Shown here piece by piece: positions 1 to 11,750 of a stretch of 64,000 nucleotides of DNA; position 1 is the first letter of the stretch; the number at the start of each line of letters is the position of its first letter. The notes beneath the pieces were generated by a model, which ran no database searches, was not told the DNA's origin, and saw only the letters and a program-made list of their open reading frames with translations. The stretch is taken from assembly GCA_021014325.1 (NCBI GenBank), contig CM037476.1:22728827-22792826 (forward strand), written 5' to 3'. The position numbers and the translations under genes were made by a program. This stretch comes from Plazaster borealis (Eukaryota > Echinodermata > Asteroidea > Forcipulatida > Labidiasteridae).

Positions 1-234
1 AATTTATTTGTTTACTTACATATTTATTGAACATAAAGTGATAAACTTATTAAATAGTTTTCGAACGAGGTAAAAACATGTGGTCTTGAAAAATAGTGGA
101 CCAAATTTTAAGTTGACGTCAACTAACGTGTACGACCGTCACTCATCAGTAATGACTGGCAAAGCAAGTTGCCCTCCAGTGTTGCATTTTGAACCCTTTG
201 TTGCACTACGTCTTTGTTTAGGTTAGAAACTTGG

Positions 235-425
235 GAATTGAAAGGGACCCTTTTGTGCTTGGATTGGGCGATTTGGGCTATAAAAAGTGTTTGAAAGCGT
301 TTGTAATAATATGGTTGGAAAGATGTTTTAAAAGTAGAATATAATGATCCACACAATTATGCCTAGACATTGTGTGGTTTTCTTTTTACTTCGTAAAAGA
401 ACACGGTCCGCCGAAAACAATAAAC
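235..425. repeat. Fragment of MITE family A
   Basis: About 190 bp resemble one arm of the complete palindromic element at 47,606-47,994. Shared landmarks include AAAGGGAC near the end, a 'TTGGATYGGGCGA'-like stretch, 'AATGATCCACACAA' and 'GTGTGGTTTTC' followed by 'AACACGGTC'. Only one arm is present, so the copy is truncated. Nothing in it looks coding. Confidence 0.6.
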
Positions 426-429
426 GTAA

Positions 430-758
430 TTCATTGTACTTTTTTTTCTTTCTATTTATTTGTTTACTTATTCATTAAGTAAACATTGTAATTCATTGTA
501 CTTTTTTCTTCTTTTCTATTTATTTGTTTACTTATTTATTTGTTTCATTTTTTAATTTTTTTTATTTAATCTTTTATTATTTATTTATTTATTTATGTTA
601 TCTTTAATATTTTAATTTATTTACTTTTTTATTTTCTTTAATTATTTGTTTTCATTATTTGTTTAGTTTACTTTTAATAGTTTTCTTTCTTTAGTTTATA
701 TTTTAATGTGTGTGTTTCTGTATATTTTAATATGTGCAATTTTTACATAGTTTTTGTT
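430..758. other. T-rich low-complexity stretch, no gene seen
   Basis: The sequence is dominated by TTTATTTATTTG-like words with repeated 'ATTTGTTTACTTATT'. There is no open frame, no paired splice signals and no palindrome. I see nothing functional here. Confidence 0.6.
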
Positions 759-1045
759 ATGGGTTCATGTTCTTTGGAGTTGTGTGTACCAAGCAATATA
801 TTCAGCAGTTAATTGAGAGTAATTCTCCAGAGTTTTCTGGTAGATGACTGGTATGGTCCCAACTTCTATACTCCCAATAACTCCTCTGTCTTTTTAGACA
901 AACGTTTAATTATTGAAAAGTTTTATAATGGTAGTCTCGTTACTGATCTGAGATTGTAAACTCAATATTTGATCTCTTGAATTCTTTTTCTTTTTTCTTC
1001 TCTTCTTTAGGTATCCCACAGTTATTAGTGTGTTGACTTTAGTGA
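759..1045 (-). repeat. Left (3') LTR of the Gypsy remnant
   Basis: This stretch shares the start TATGGGTTCAT, the internal 'AGATGACTGGTAT' and the end 'CCACAGTTATTAG' with 5,280-5,575. The copies have diverged strongly, with several indels. Borders are approximate. Confidence 0.45.
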
Positions 1046-4000
1046 CAAGAATTTATGATATGACTTGCCACAGTGGATTGTGTGAACTCTACGAGTGGAG
1101 TACGTTGATTTGTCCTGAATTTCAGTCAGTGGTTCATCTGCTGATCTAGTCTGGGTTAGTGATTTTTGATTTGTCCATCTTGCTCCTCACTCCAATCACT
1201 GCGGACCATTCAGTAGATGCAGAACATTCTGGCGGCCGACGAGTTGCCCACCGTCCATGGTCAAGAGTAAGGAAGCGAGCGTAGATGTTTACGGTTCTTA
1301 GTTATCTGCCGCGTTCTATTCCTATAGTGTAATGAGATGCGATGGATCTGTCATCACTGTTGACGTGATCTGCCCTGGGTGATGGTTGTTTGCGTTGTTT
1401 GGCTGCACCTTATCAATGTGCCAATTTGCAGCTGTGGTTTGGTTCACCTTTTTACTGTTTACTGCTTGTCTCTCTCGTGTTGTGGTTGTCGGCGGTCTCT
1501 GGTACACACGTGATTTTCTCGCTGAAAGACAAGACGTTGTCGGCGCAGTAGGGCATGTGTCGCCGCTCGGACATGAGTTTCTGTACCGGACTGCAACCAT
1601 TGCGGAAATGTTTGATGATCATTTCGCAAGATGTAGATCCTCTTCTGCTTTTTTGTTGTCATCTTGATGATACTCAGAATTTGTGATTTGCTGATTCTGC
1701 TCTGACTGTGGCTCTTGTCGTATGTCACTGATATGAACTTGTCATCCCCTGTCTGTGGCTAACTGACAGGCTATCGTTCTGCAACTGAAACTACCAGGAA
1801 AAGTCAGGTGACTGCCATGTCTGAAAATGTCTGTTTTGAAAAAGTTTCCTTTGTTCTGTTTCTCGTGTATTTGTTAGGCTCCCCAAGTTATGCTGTCATC
1901 TGTAGTGATTCATGGTGATCTATACTTCAGCATGAGTCAGAGTGTCTGTATCTTGAAATCTCCTGACTGACTATACATTCCGGGAATAAATTTACTGACA
2001 TTAAGCTTCTATCAGTTCCTTCTGCTGTTTGTTGAGTTACAGGGTAGCAGCATCGCATTGACTGACTCTATCTTTTATTATGCATTTGTGGTCACTGGCT
2101 GATCCATTCAACACTTCTAGGCTCCTCTACGGAGTATGACTTTTAGCAACATCAGAGGCATCATTGAATCGCATTGTACTGCTGGCTCATCTCAACATTG
2201 GGTGTTACATTGTGCCATGGTTGGAACTGAATCATTGTCCCATCTCCATACTCATTCTCACACTGAAACTAGCATCTGAAGTACTTCTCTGACCTTCATC
2301 TCTGTTCTCCACTTCCTCCCATGAGTATGTCTTTGATCCTTTTGATATTGTTGATTTGAAGTTGTCGGCATTGTTGCATTGTTATTTATAGTGGATTTCA
2401 TGATGAATTCAATCTTGTTGGATACAATTGCTCTCCTTGTCACAGATTCAAATATCAAATGTTCAGATGATGTTGTCGCTCCTAATCTCTCTGCCTGTCT
2501 CCGCTGTGGCTGTCGGCTGTTGTACTCATGTCGGCAATGTACATCTGACTGCCGGGTGCAGTACTACTGTACCTCGAGGTACCTCTGCATGGGTGTACAG
2601 TCGTTTTGGTAGTTATGGATTGAATATATAAACCAAGGGTATATAACGTGATCCACGGTGATCCATCTCTCGACCATTGTATTACATTCTGGATTCATGT
2701 ACATGACAAAGTTATGGCTTAAGATTCTTTCTAATCTTGTGCATAACCTTGCCTTGCAGATTCTGGCACGCGTTGCTCACACGTTTTGTTGAGGAGGAGA
2801 GAAGGAGCATTGCCTGAGTCCGTTGGTGCCTGGAGGCATCTTCTTGACAGGGCCCTCTTCCTTCAAGTCCACTGGGAAGTCAAGTCATGTCCTCTAGTGT
2901 AACTGTCTCACCCTCTCAGCGCTGTCTTCTGCCAGACTATTATGCTGTGCGCCACTGCCTAGTCAACTTTTGGCTCACTTACATCAATCGCAAGCCTTTC
3001 GGGTAGCTCAAAAGGTAGTTGATGATCCTGCAGACCGCCGACCGCTTTCATTTCAGTCTCACCTTCTCCATTGCTTCTCACCTTTCGTGCGTCTGCGTGC
3101 ACTCATTGCTGGATTCTGCCTTTGCCTGCGCGTATGTTACTTCTGTGAGTTTGTCAGCCTTTTCTCATGTTGCTTTCTGCTTACAGTCAGTTTCCGGCAC
3201 CTTGTATCAGTGCCTCAGATCATTCCGGTTAGAATCAGCTATCAGCTAAATCCATATCCTAGAATATTCACAGCGATTCAGGGTAATCCAATCCCAATAA
3301 ACTTCTGTCCGATCTGCTATTCCAAAATCATTCGGATCAGGAATTTATATTTTACTGGGATTCTTCATAGCCCAAATAGCGAAAAAATTCAAAATGTAGA
3401 GCATACGAGCTTTAGTCATTTTTTCTGGCTAGAATTTTCACCTTTTGATTCATCTAGAACAGTCTGGTGATTTTAATAGCTTACAGTATCTGGTATGAAT
3501 ATTTCATCTAGTGTGGGCATCGTAGGCCTCATCGTCTTATGTCGCATATTTCTCAACCTTGTTATTCCCGGCTTATTATTCTTTCCCAGAGCTGTTTATC
3601 CATGCTTATAGTTTGAAGTATTTTAGTTATGATGTGCCTTGTGTTCCAATTCAGTTAGCTCTTGTGAGTTTATCCTCAATTGGAACTGAACATTTCTGGC
3701 GTGTCTTGTATTCTGACCAAACTTCACAGTCAATCAAACACAGATGGCTCATCTCTGCAAGGCATCCAAGTCTTGAAAACCTGCTCTTGATCAAACTCTG
3801 ACCTAATTTCATTGATATAAATCTTGCTCGCATAATTGACCAGTTCAACACTGCATACCAAAATCATTTGTGTTGTACTTTAATATTGCTGTGTTGTAGT
3901 ATGACTTCTGTGTAGACAGTTTGCTTTGGTTACTTTTGCATTGTTTATTGTGAAGTTAAGTCGATTTTTATGTGTTTTCTAGCGTGACATCTGGAAGTGA

Positions 4001-4184
4001 CATCCTGGACATGACATCAACATACTGTCATCACATTGATTTCAACTTGTAGATGGATTGCAAGATTACAAGCTGGTCGTCTGGGTGAAGCTTAATAAGC
4101 TTAGCTTGGACATTACATTTGTCACATGTCGCACATTTTGACAATGTGACATTCACTTGTTAATCAATCGTGTAAATGTTCAAA

Positions 4185-4517
4185 TCACAATGGAATCACT
4201 GTTTCCACTGTTGACTTCTGACAGCCCCCAACTGTCAGTATGCCAAAAGCGATTTCGGAATCAGTGGCATTGACTGAAATCTGTGTATGTTCTTGAGCTT
4301 TACTTTTCATCTTCCCATCATACTGGCACTTTTTCATCTTTTTTTCCATAAGCTTTTTTCCATAAGCTGGACATTTATCTGTTTTCGCCTGAAGTGTTCT
4401 TTTTGACTCACATTTTTGCTCCTCTTGTCTTTTTGACTCTTTTTGATTCTTGTTGTTAGTTTGTTCTTGTTGTGCTTCTTCTTTTACACTGGATTTTCTT
4501 TTGTTTACGTAACTCAC
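4185..4517 (-). pseudogene. Gypsy gag zinc-knuckle/protease remnant
   Basis: The longest minus-strand open stretch inside the Gypsy element reads as a lysine/glutamine-rich segment. It then has 'KCPAYGKK', the usual lead-in to the Gag CCHC knuckle, a damaged Cys/Lys-rich knuckle, and a tail ending 'VETVIPL', where a retroviral-type aspartic protease would begin. The knuckle spacing is broken and the frame stops before any protease active site. Position and strand agree with the primer-binding site at about 5,275. A second and independent 'PAYG' gag remnant lies at 54,717-55,430. Confidence 0.45.
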
Positions 4518-5279
4518 ATTACTGTTTTTTTTTCAGCTTTTTACTATTTGCTCTTGGTTTCTATTAGTTTTTTTTAGCGCTTCTTGTGAGTCAGCTCACT
4601 TACTCCCATCTCAATCCTGCTCCTTTAAATCACGAAGAGATCTTTGGTTATCGCGCTCTGGTGGATTTAGTATGGTACCTGTCTCTAGCCTTCAAGCTGT
4701 ATCATCTCTGTTTCAATTTCAAATGTCTTTGTCTTAGTCTAATAAGTTCAACAACTCTGCTTGGCTGCTGATCTGCATTCATGGTGATCCTCGGGTATGA
4801 AACATGCATCTCTCATACAACAGATTTGGACGGAAGAAAAATGCACTGGTTTTGTGTAGTAGTATGTGGCTTTTAATCTCACTACCAGAGCTTTAGTCTG
4901 TTTTAGAATGTTCTTTATCTTTTCTTTAGCAACCTTACTTAGATTTACTCTTTTTTTTTTTATCTTTTTCGCTTTTCTCGATATCTTTCGAAACTCTCTC
5001 CCAAAAAACTCAATTATTGCAAGATCTCCCTACCTTTCAGTTTTTTGCTTCTGGCGTATTTGATAGGACATACGCCGCTATGATGATGGTGTAGGCTTTT
5101 GTGGCTGCGGCTATGCTTATGCACACACACACAACTCTCTGTTGTACAGTTAAGAAGAGTTAGAACCTTGCTTAACTCTCTTTTCAGTTGAAGGCTGGCT
5201 CTTAGCTCTCTCTAAAACGATCTCAATCAATCTCCGATGTTTACTGCACTGCATATCAGCTCATTTTCTTCTGACACCA

Positions 5280-5575
5280 TATGGGTTCATCATATGAGAC
5301 TCAAAGGAAAAGAGAGACAATGACTGACTGACTTTGTTAGAACTCTTTTGTCATGTGTTCAGTCAAATAATGTATTAGTATGAGTGGCATTATACATTGT
5401 GAGTTGTCACTAGAGGGCGGTATATAAGATGACTGGTATACTCCCAACAGTTTTCCACCTTTCATTGCTGTACATTAATTTATTTTTTGATATATTCTCT
5501 GTTATTCTATATAGCCAGTAGCATTGGAAACGAAGGCTCTTGGGCCACAGTTATTAGGTTAACTTTTTTTTTCCT
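5280..5575 (-). repeat. Right (5') LTR of the Gypsy remnant
   Basis: This is the counterpart of 759-1,045. On the minus strand it is followed directly by TGGTGTCAGAAG, a plausible primer-binding site, which sets the orientation. Borders are approximate. Confidence 0.45.
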
Positions 5576-5666
5576 GGCATGTGTTGCTGGCTCTATTGTT
5601 TGTTCCCTAGTATTGTTATCATTGTCTCAACTGTTTTATATTTTTATTGTCTTGTGAAATATGCCG

Positions 5667-5670
5667 AATA

Positions 5671-5704
<34 letters not shown>

Positions 5705-5792
5705 CAAATATATTATATTAGCTTATATCCTCTTTGCTGGAGGCAGAACAAAACAAGAAAAAGAAGAAGAAGAAGAAGAAGAAGAAGAGAGG
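5667..5792. repeat. AAT and AAG microsatellites
   Basis: A run of AAT triplets at about 5,669-5,700 is followed by a run of AAG triplets at about 5,757-5,788. They are separated by AT-rich unique sequence. Confidence 0.85.
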
Positions 5793-6114
5793 GGAAATTA
5801 TTACCTTATTCTTTAGTGTACAACTAAACTGCATCTAGGGAGGAGGAAGGGTTCAAATTGTTGTTGCTATTGCTGTTGCTGTTGCTGTGGGGTTGGGGTT
5901 TTGTTCGTTTGTTTTGAGAGCAAACAATATTATATAGAATCATTTTCACTTTAGTAGACATCTAGTAGGCATACAGTGATAGTGAAATTGTTAAGTATAA
6001 TTCTCTAATATTTCAAAATGTAACAAAAACAAATAATCAGCCACATCCTTTTCCATAAGATTAAAGTAGGCTGTTTATATGGTGAAGAGGAGAAGTGGTT
6101 TCCTAAAGAGGATG

Positions 6115-6685
6115 GAAATGTCAAATTCATTTTTGTGATGTAGGCCTGCTCATTTTCCAATAGATATAGAGTCCTCATGTGATTGGGGAAAATTACAAGT
6201 CTCTAACCTCACGTTAAAAATGGTGTAAATTGCCATTGTGTTCGATAACCTTCCGGGGAATGACAAAATCAAAAACAACTGATGAAATCATTCTGAGAAA
6301 AATGGGTCTGTACGTTTTTGTACGGGGATGTATTAGTTTAGTATTCCTTACTTTCAATGGCATTCAATCAAATCAGCCTTGAATTTGCGATTTTGACTGA
6401 CGAAATATTCCTCCTTTGGAATTAAGAGCCATTAGTTGTTGAAATGCAATAACGTCATGTTTCAAATTTTACTCTGAAAAAGTCAGGAAGGTGACCAAAA
6501 CATCCCCGTACAAAGATGTACAGACCCATTTTTCTCAGAATGATGTCATCGGATGTCATCGGATGTAATCGAATGCAATGCTGGCAATTTACACCATTTT
6601 TCTAATTTCCACCCCTTCACATGAGGACTCTATCTAGTGGAAAATGAGTAGAACACAAAATTGAATTTGACATTTCCCTTTTTTT
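6115..6685. mobile_element. About 570-bp inverted-repeat element
   Basis: The two ends are inverted copies. 'GAAATGTCAAATTCA' and 'CATTTTCCAATAGATATAGAG' on the left match the reverse complement of the right end. Internal pairs include 'AATGGTGTAAATTGCC' with 'GGCAATTTACACCATT', and 'GAGAAAAATGGGTCTGTAC' with its complement near 6,520. The centre carries the paired words 'GTACGGGGATGT' and 'ACATCCCCGTAC'. There is no coding capacity. It fits a foldback or MITE-like element. Confidence 0.65.
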
Positions 6686-6686
6686 T

Positions 6687-7071
6687 TAAAGGGTTACGTT
6701 TGGTAATAATTCTGAAAATTAATGGCAACAAACTTACTTGGTAAGAAGTACAGCAGCTTTGGATATAATGCTCTGAGAAACTTTTCACACACTGCGGTAA
6801 TGGAAAAATATATCACTTTTTATCCCCCAAAATGTGAGAATCTGAGAACCGTTAATGACAGTAACATTTCTCAGATTGTGTATTCCAATTGCATATTATT
6901 CTTCCAGCGTGCAAGCATGGACATAACCGCTCCAGATTTTCGGCAATATCTCAAAAACGCTACCACCTTTTGAAATGAAATTTTCACAGGTTAGTTTTAT
7001 GCTATATTATACAACTATATATGTTTGAAACAAACAGTGGGCTCCACATACCAAACGTATACGATGCCTTT
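6687..7071 (+). mobile_element. MITE family B, copy 1
   Basis: This is one of four similar copies in the window (others at 23,362-23,729, 34,330-34,583 partial, and 37,962-38,341). Shared landmarks, in order, are TTTGGTAAT near the start, 'AACTTACTTGGTAA', 'CAGCAGCTTT', 'GTGTATTCCAATT', 'GGACATAACCGCTCCAGATTTT', 'TGAAATTTTCACAGGTTAGTTTTAT' and a terminal 'ATGCCTTT'. It is non-coding. Confidence 0.7.
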
Positions 7072-8833
7072 GAACGAACCAACGCTTTTATACACTGCCC
7101 CTAGGCAAGTATTACCTTATAAATATTTATTGTGCTATCGGCACGGACCATCTCAACGTGAAGGCCGTATAACTGATATTTTTTTCCAATTAACCCAGAC
7201 TGTACTAGCATACGAACGGGTATAGTCAGTAGACAAAGTGATGAAGACCACGACTTGGCAATCGGATCGAAATCTGCTGGGGATTACAAAGTGATCTCTT
7301 TAACGCATACTTATTCTGCCACGATGAAACAATTAACAATGCATATAAAATAGTCTGTTATGAGACCAAAAACCTCTAACCCGATTATTAATTTCAAGGT
7401 GATTTGGTAACTATAGTGAATTGAATTGAAAATATATGCAAATGGTATATTTTGCATATATTTTCAATTCAATTCAAGTCAACATTTATTTCATACTACA
7501 CTTCTCTAAATGTAACATATTATACAGAATAATACATAGATAAGCGAATTAATAAGCACAGAAGATCAGTGAAAGAGTTATCTATGTATACCAAAATAAA
7601 AGAGAGAGTGAAGCTGCCAGATTAAGTCGGTCGAGGCTTGTATAGAAGACATGCCTAGACCATAGAGCAAGGACCAGAGACAGACAATTAAACCATTAAA
7701 CTATACAAACATGGAGACACGACAAACAAGTACGCAAAACAAAAAAACAAACAAAAAACAGGCTAGGGTGCAATTAGAGATATGTCTAGACTAGCAGGGC
7801 TAAAGTAAATGGCCGATGATTGATGGACCATGCTGGACTAGTAATAGAAACCATCAATTTACGTCAATGGGTGGGGGGTAATGAAGTTGTATTGCGTCGT
7901 CAGACATCAATGGATGGACACCAATGCTACAGTTTAAAATGCTTCGTATGAACATTGTTTCTGACTATAAGGTCAGAGTTCACTGAATTACCGGAGTCAT
8001 AGACTGACCGCCAAAACACGTCTACACGTCTCAGTGGAACCCTTTATCTACCGGTAATCATTCTCTATGGGAGTGCCCGCACCACTAACCACGGTGAAGG
8101 TCATTTTGACATTGTGTATAGTCAGCGACCTATCCTGACTGCTTGTATACAAACAACCAAAGTCCAACACCGTGTTTATATCGTATGGTTTATGACAGAC
8201 ACTTTTATATGATCCCATGACCTCACAGTTTACCGCTTTATCGCCGGGTGTGAGTCTAAACCGCTGGACCCATGATAGTCTTGGCTCAAGACGTTGTTAC
8301 GTTAATGACCAACACCGCGAACACGGCGTGACAATTTCACAGACTAAGAGGGCGCTCTCTATAGGAACCAGGACGGGCGCACCAAGCTTCCAATAGCAAC
8401 CGAAAATGCTAAATAATCAAAATAATCGAAATAATAATAATAATAATAAATAAAAATAAGAATATTTAACCGTCTCTCAGCCTCCTCTAAACATTATTCT
8501 GACAACTAAACCCCATTTTTCTTTTCAATGGTTAGCCGATGAGATTTTGAGCTAAGCTCATCCAAATAAAAACACAGAACTAGTAAACTAGACTTCATCT
8601 ATGAAAATGAACCTACACCATTTAGCAAAATAGGGCCATTTTTAGAGGGCTTGTTTACTACCCAAAATCAATAATCCCAGGGGCACAATATTTGACCATT
8701 TCCAACAATTCATAAAATCCATGACCTTCAACTGAATTGAATTCAAATTGAATTCAAATATTTGATTTACAGAAAAAGGTGTGGCTCCGCGCACGAGTTT
8801 CTCTCTATATTAAGTGAGCGTTCAAGTTTTCTT
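7072..8833. other. Non-coding stretch with a hairpin and a LINE-tail-like segment
   Basis: A 30-odd-base hairpin sits at about 7,423-7,480 ('GAATTGAAAATATATGCAAA' pairing with its complement). It is followed by sequence with the look of a reversed non-LTR 3' tail. (AAT)n lies at about 8,430-8,450. I see no gene. Confidence 0.4.
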
Positions 8834-9204
8834 AAAGGCATCATACACGTTTGGTAATTGTCAAAGACCAGTGTTCTCACTTGGTGTATCCCAACATATG
8901 CATAAAATAACAAGCCTGTGAAAATTTGGGCTCAATTGGTCATCGAAGTTGCAAGAAAATGATGAAAGAAAAAACACCCTTGTTGTACAATTTGTGTGTT
9001 TTCAGTTAGGAATAAAAACTTCTTGCAATAAGTTTGTATTATTTTAGTGAGAAATTACCTCTTTCTCAAAAACTACCTTACTTCAGAGGGAGTCGTTTCT
9101 CACAATGTTTTATACTATCAACAGCTCTCCGTTGCTCGTTACCAAGTAAGTTTTTATGCCAATAGATATTTTGAGAAGTTACCAAACGTGTACGATGCCT
9201 TTAA
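8834..9204 (+). mobile_element. MITE family C, copy 1
   Basis: About 370 bp flanked by inverted termini 'AAAGGCAYYRWACACGTTTGG' and 'CCAAACGTGTWCRRTGCCTTT'. The body is shared with copies at 19,095, 27,448, 34,685, 56,254 and 56,484: 'TTGTCAAAGACCAGT', 'TGTGAAAATTTGGGCTC', 'GTTGCAAGAAAATGATGAAAG', 'TCAACAGCTCTCCGTTGCTC'. It has no coding capacity. Confidence 0.8.
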
Positions 9205-9387
9205 CAGCGGCGTTCGATGGTGTGGATTTGGGGAACACTGTCTTGCACCAAGACTTATTATGCACGTAGCTATAAACAAGATGATGGAAAGGAACACCAT
9301 CAATACAACGTGTAGGCCTACACTATACATGTTGGGTCACATTTTTACGAAAGCTACGAAAAAAATGAAACACAATAATGCCAGCCA

Positions 9388-9545
9388 AAACAAATAATTT
9401 CGAATCCGTTATACGGGTTCAAAATTCGTTGTCAAGGGTTTCACAATCCTTTGTTCCGGATTTGAATCCACCATTACGGTTTAAAAATCCGTTTACTGTA
9501 AACGGATTGCTGTGAATCCGTTATTACGGAATGTGAAACACCGGA
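9388..9545. repeat. Cluster of short AATCCG/CGGATT motifs in both orientations
   Basis: Within about 150 bp the words AATCCG, CGGATT, TTACGG and CCGTAA recur in alternating orientation, including 'AAATCCGTTTACTGTAAACGGATT', a near-perfect hairpin. The function is unknown. It may be a decayed foldback element. Confidence 0.5.
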
Positions 9546-10026
9546 TTGTTTTTAAGTAATGTTTTTCCTTTTTCTCTTTTTTACGACACAGGACCATAAT
9601 GTAATACAGCCGTTGTGCTGATTTTTGTATCCTGTGTAAAGATTTTAAAATAAAATAAATAATAAATCAAATAAAATTGTGAATCTGCAATTAATAACGG
9701 ATAATAATTTTTTTATTTATTTTTTACGCTAATGGGCTTTCATAGGTTTTTAAATTTCTAATTTCTAAATAAAAATGAATACTGTCGAGGAGAATTACTC
9801 GACGATTCCATTCAAACCACAGGTGACACGTTTTTCGTCTTGAGTCGGGTATTGTGTACTTTTCAATGTTTTTAGATCTCACGAAAATACTTAAAGTGGT
9901 TGTAACCTGTTATAGACACAGCCTACTTGCTTCATGTGGACTCCTGATTGGCCATGATCTCTTTGGTATAGTGTTGATATTCAAATTTCAGTTATGAATA
10001 CATGGATACCCCATAATTAAGAGGGT

Positions 10027-10131
10027 TAAGTCTGAGATCGCGATTTAGGGCGTATGATAGCCCGGCGTTAGATGCAAATTGCGTTGTGCATGGCCGATGC
10101 AGAAAAATTAATGACCGTGATCTCAGACTTG
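10027..10131. mobile_element. Small hairpin/MITE
   Basis: Inverted ends 'AAGTCTGAGATCGCGAT' and 'GTGATCTCAGACTT' enclose about 75 bp. It is non-coding. Confidence 0.55.
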
Positions 10132-10282
10132 AAATCGAGTCTATACGAAGTGACCTGCAGTCCTTTCTCTATGGTCCATTATTGCAACAACCGCCCACGC
10201 GGTATAGTAGCGCTGCTGAACGGACTTCTGAATATTCTTATTGGGAAAAGTGGATTACCAGTGACAACCACTAAAAGGCACA

Positions 10283-10347
10283 GCTATAGAATGCAGGTAC
10301 ACTTCGAAGCTATGACTGCGCCTCCGCGGAGACGGAGTCGCGGTCAC
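10283..10347 (-). repeat. Inverted copy of the transporter gene's 5' flank
   Basis: About 65 bp here match the reverse complement of 40,460-40,530, just upstream of the MCT-like start codon. The match includes the uninterrupted block 'GCGCCTCCGCGGAGACGG' and 'TCGCGGTCACGT', and 'CTATAGAAT.CAGGTACAC'. The core CTCCGCGGAG is itself palindromic. It could be a dispersed GC-rich repeat or a duplicated promoter fragment. Confidence 0.7.
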
Positions 10348-10516
10348 GTTCATACGTACATACACAGTAGGGCCTAGCCTCCCTACGTACCGGAGTCAAG
10401 GTCGCGCTCTGTTGCTTAATTATAAATATTTGGCAACCTATGGGGCACTCTGAAAGATGCACAACAGCGCCCTCATTAGGCTCGAAAATGCACAACTGTG
10501 CTGTCAATTTATTTTA

Positions 10517-11082
10517 ATCATTTCAAGAAGGGAAATAAAGCCCGAATTCCATATAAATAATATTAATATTGCCGTAATACATGACCCCATTAGAGGATCA
10601 TTTCAAGAAGGGAAATAAAGCCCGAATTCCATATAATAATATTAATATTGCCGTAATACATGACCCCATTAGAGGATCATTTCAAGAAGGGAAATAAAGC
10701 CCGAATTCCATATAAATCATATTAATATTGCCGTAATACATGACCCCATTAGAGGATCATTTCAAGAAGGGAAAGAAAGCCCGAATTCCATGTAAATAAT
10801 ATTAATATTGCCGTAATACATGACCCCATTAGAGGATCATTTCAAGAAGGGAAAGAAAGCCCGAATTCCATGTAAATAATATTAATATTGCCGTAATACA
10901 TGACCCCATTAGAGGATCATTTCAAGGAGGGAAAGAAAGCCCGAATTCCATGTAAATAATATTAATATTGCCGTAATACATGACCCCATTAGAGGATCAT
11001 TTCAAGAAGGGAAAGAAAGCCCGAATTCCATTAATATGAATATTATTGCCGTTATGCATGACCCCATTAGAGGATCATTTCA
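10517..11082. repeat. Tandem array, 80-bp unit, about 7 copies
   Basis: The unit begins 'ATCATTTCAAGAAGGGAAA' and ends 'CCCCATTAGAGG'. Spacing is 79-80 bp. Copies differ by few substitutions (AAATAAAGC versus AAAGAAAGC; CATATAA versus CATGTAA), so they look recently amplified. The last copy is rearranged ('TTAATATGAATATTATTGCC'). Confidence 0.95.
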
Positions 11083-11750
11083 CCCGTCTTCACGATCGCA
11101 TCATGCCCTCACGCACTGCACCGGCTAGTACGTCTTCTTAAAAACGCCCTCTATCGGTCATTGCCCACACCACGTCTCCGCGCCTCCGCGCCTCCGCGCC
11201 TCCAGCTTCCCCCGTCTTTCACTAATGCCCTCATGCACTTCACCGGTATGCACGTCTTCCTAAAAACGCCCTCTATCGGCCATTGCCCACACCACGTCTC
11301 CGCGCCTCCGCGCCTCCAGCTTCCCCGTCTTCACGATCGCATCATGCCCTCTCACGCGCTGCACCGGCTAGTACGTCTTCCTAAAAACGCCCTCTATCGG
11401 TCATTGCCCACACCACGTCTCCGCGCCTCCGCGCCTCCGCGCCTCCAGCTTCCCCGTCTTTCACTAATGCCCTCACGCACTGCACCGGTATGCACGTCTT
11501 CCTAAAAACGCCCTCTATCGGCCATTGCCCACACCACGTCTCCGCGCCTCCGCGCCTCCGCGCCTCCGCGCCTCCGCGCCTCCGCGCCTCCGCGCCTCCG
11601 CGCCTCCGCGCCTCCGCGCCTCCGCGCCTCCGCGCCTCCGCGCCTCCGCGCCTCCAGCTTCCCCGTCTTCACGATCGCATCATGCCCTCACGCGCTGCAC
11701 CGGCACGCACGTCTTCCTAAAAACGCCCTCCATCGGCCATTGCCCACACC
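11083..11750. repeat. GC-rich tandem array, about 120-bp unit with an expanded octamer
   Basis: About five units share 'CGTCTTCACGATCGCATCAT', 'GCCCTCACGC', 'CTAAAAACGCCCTC', 'CATTGCCCACACC' and a variable run of the octamer CGCGCCTC. In the last full unit the octamer is expanded to more than a dozen copies (about 11,540-11,655). Open frames across it are a by-product of the repetition. Confidence 0.95.

Larger units (their letters stand above)
759..5575 (-). mobile_element. Degenerate Gypsy-type LTR retrotransposon
   Basis: Two diverged direct repeats bracket about 4.2 kb. Both begin TATGGGTTCAT (about 759 and 5,280), share 'AGATGACTGGTAT...CTCCCAA' in the middle and end with 'CCACAGTTATTAG' (about 1,018 and 5,550). 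Read on the minus strand, the right repeat is followed at once by TGGTGTCAGAAG (about 5,269-5,281), which is typical of a tRNA primer-binding site in Gypsy elements, so transcription would run right to left. Between them, the minus strand keeps a gag/protease-like remnant (4,185-4,517) and only short broken frames elsewhere. The element looks old and inactive. Exact LTR borders and target duplications could not be fixed by eye. Confidence 0.6.

Noticed and set aside
2970..3470. 166-codon open stretch on the plus strand
   Set aside because: It is opposite in strand to the Gypsy element that contains it, Cys/Phe-rich without any domain, and has no splice partners.
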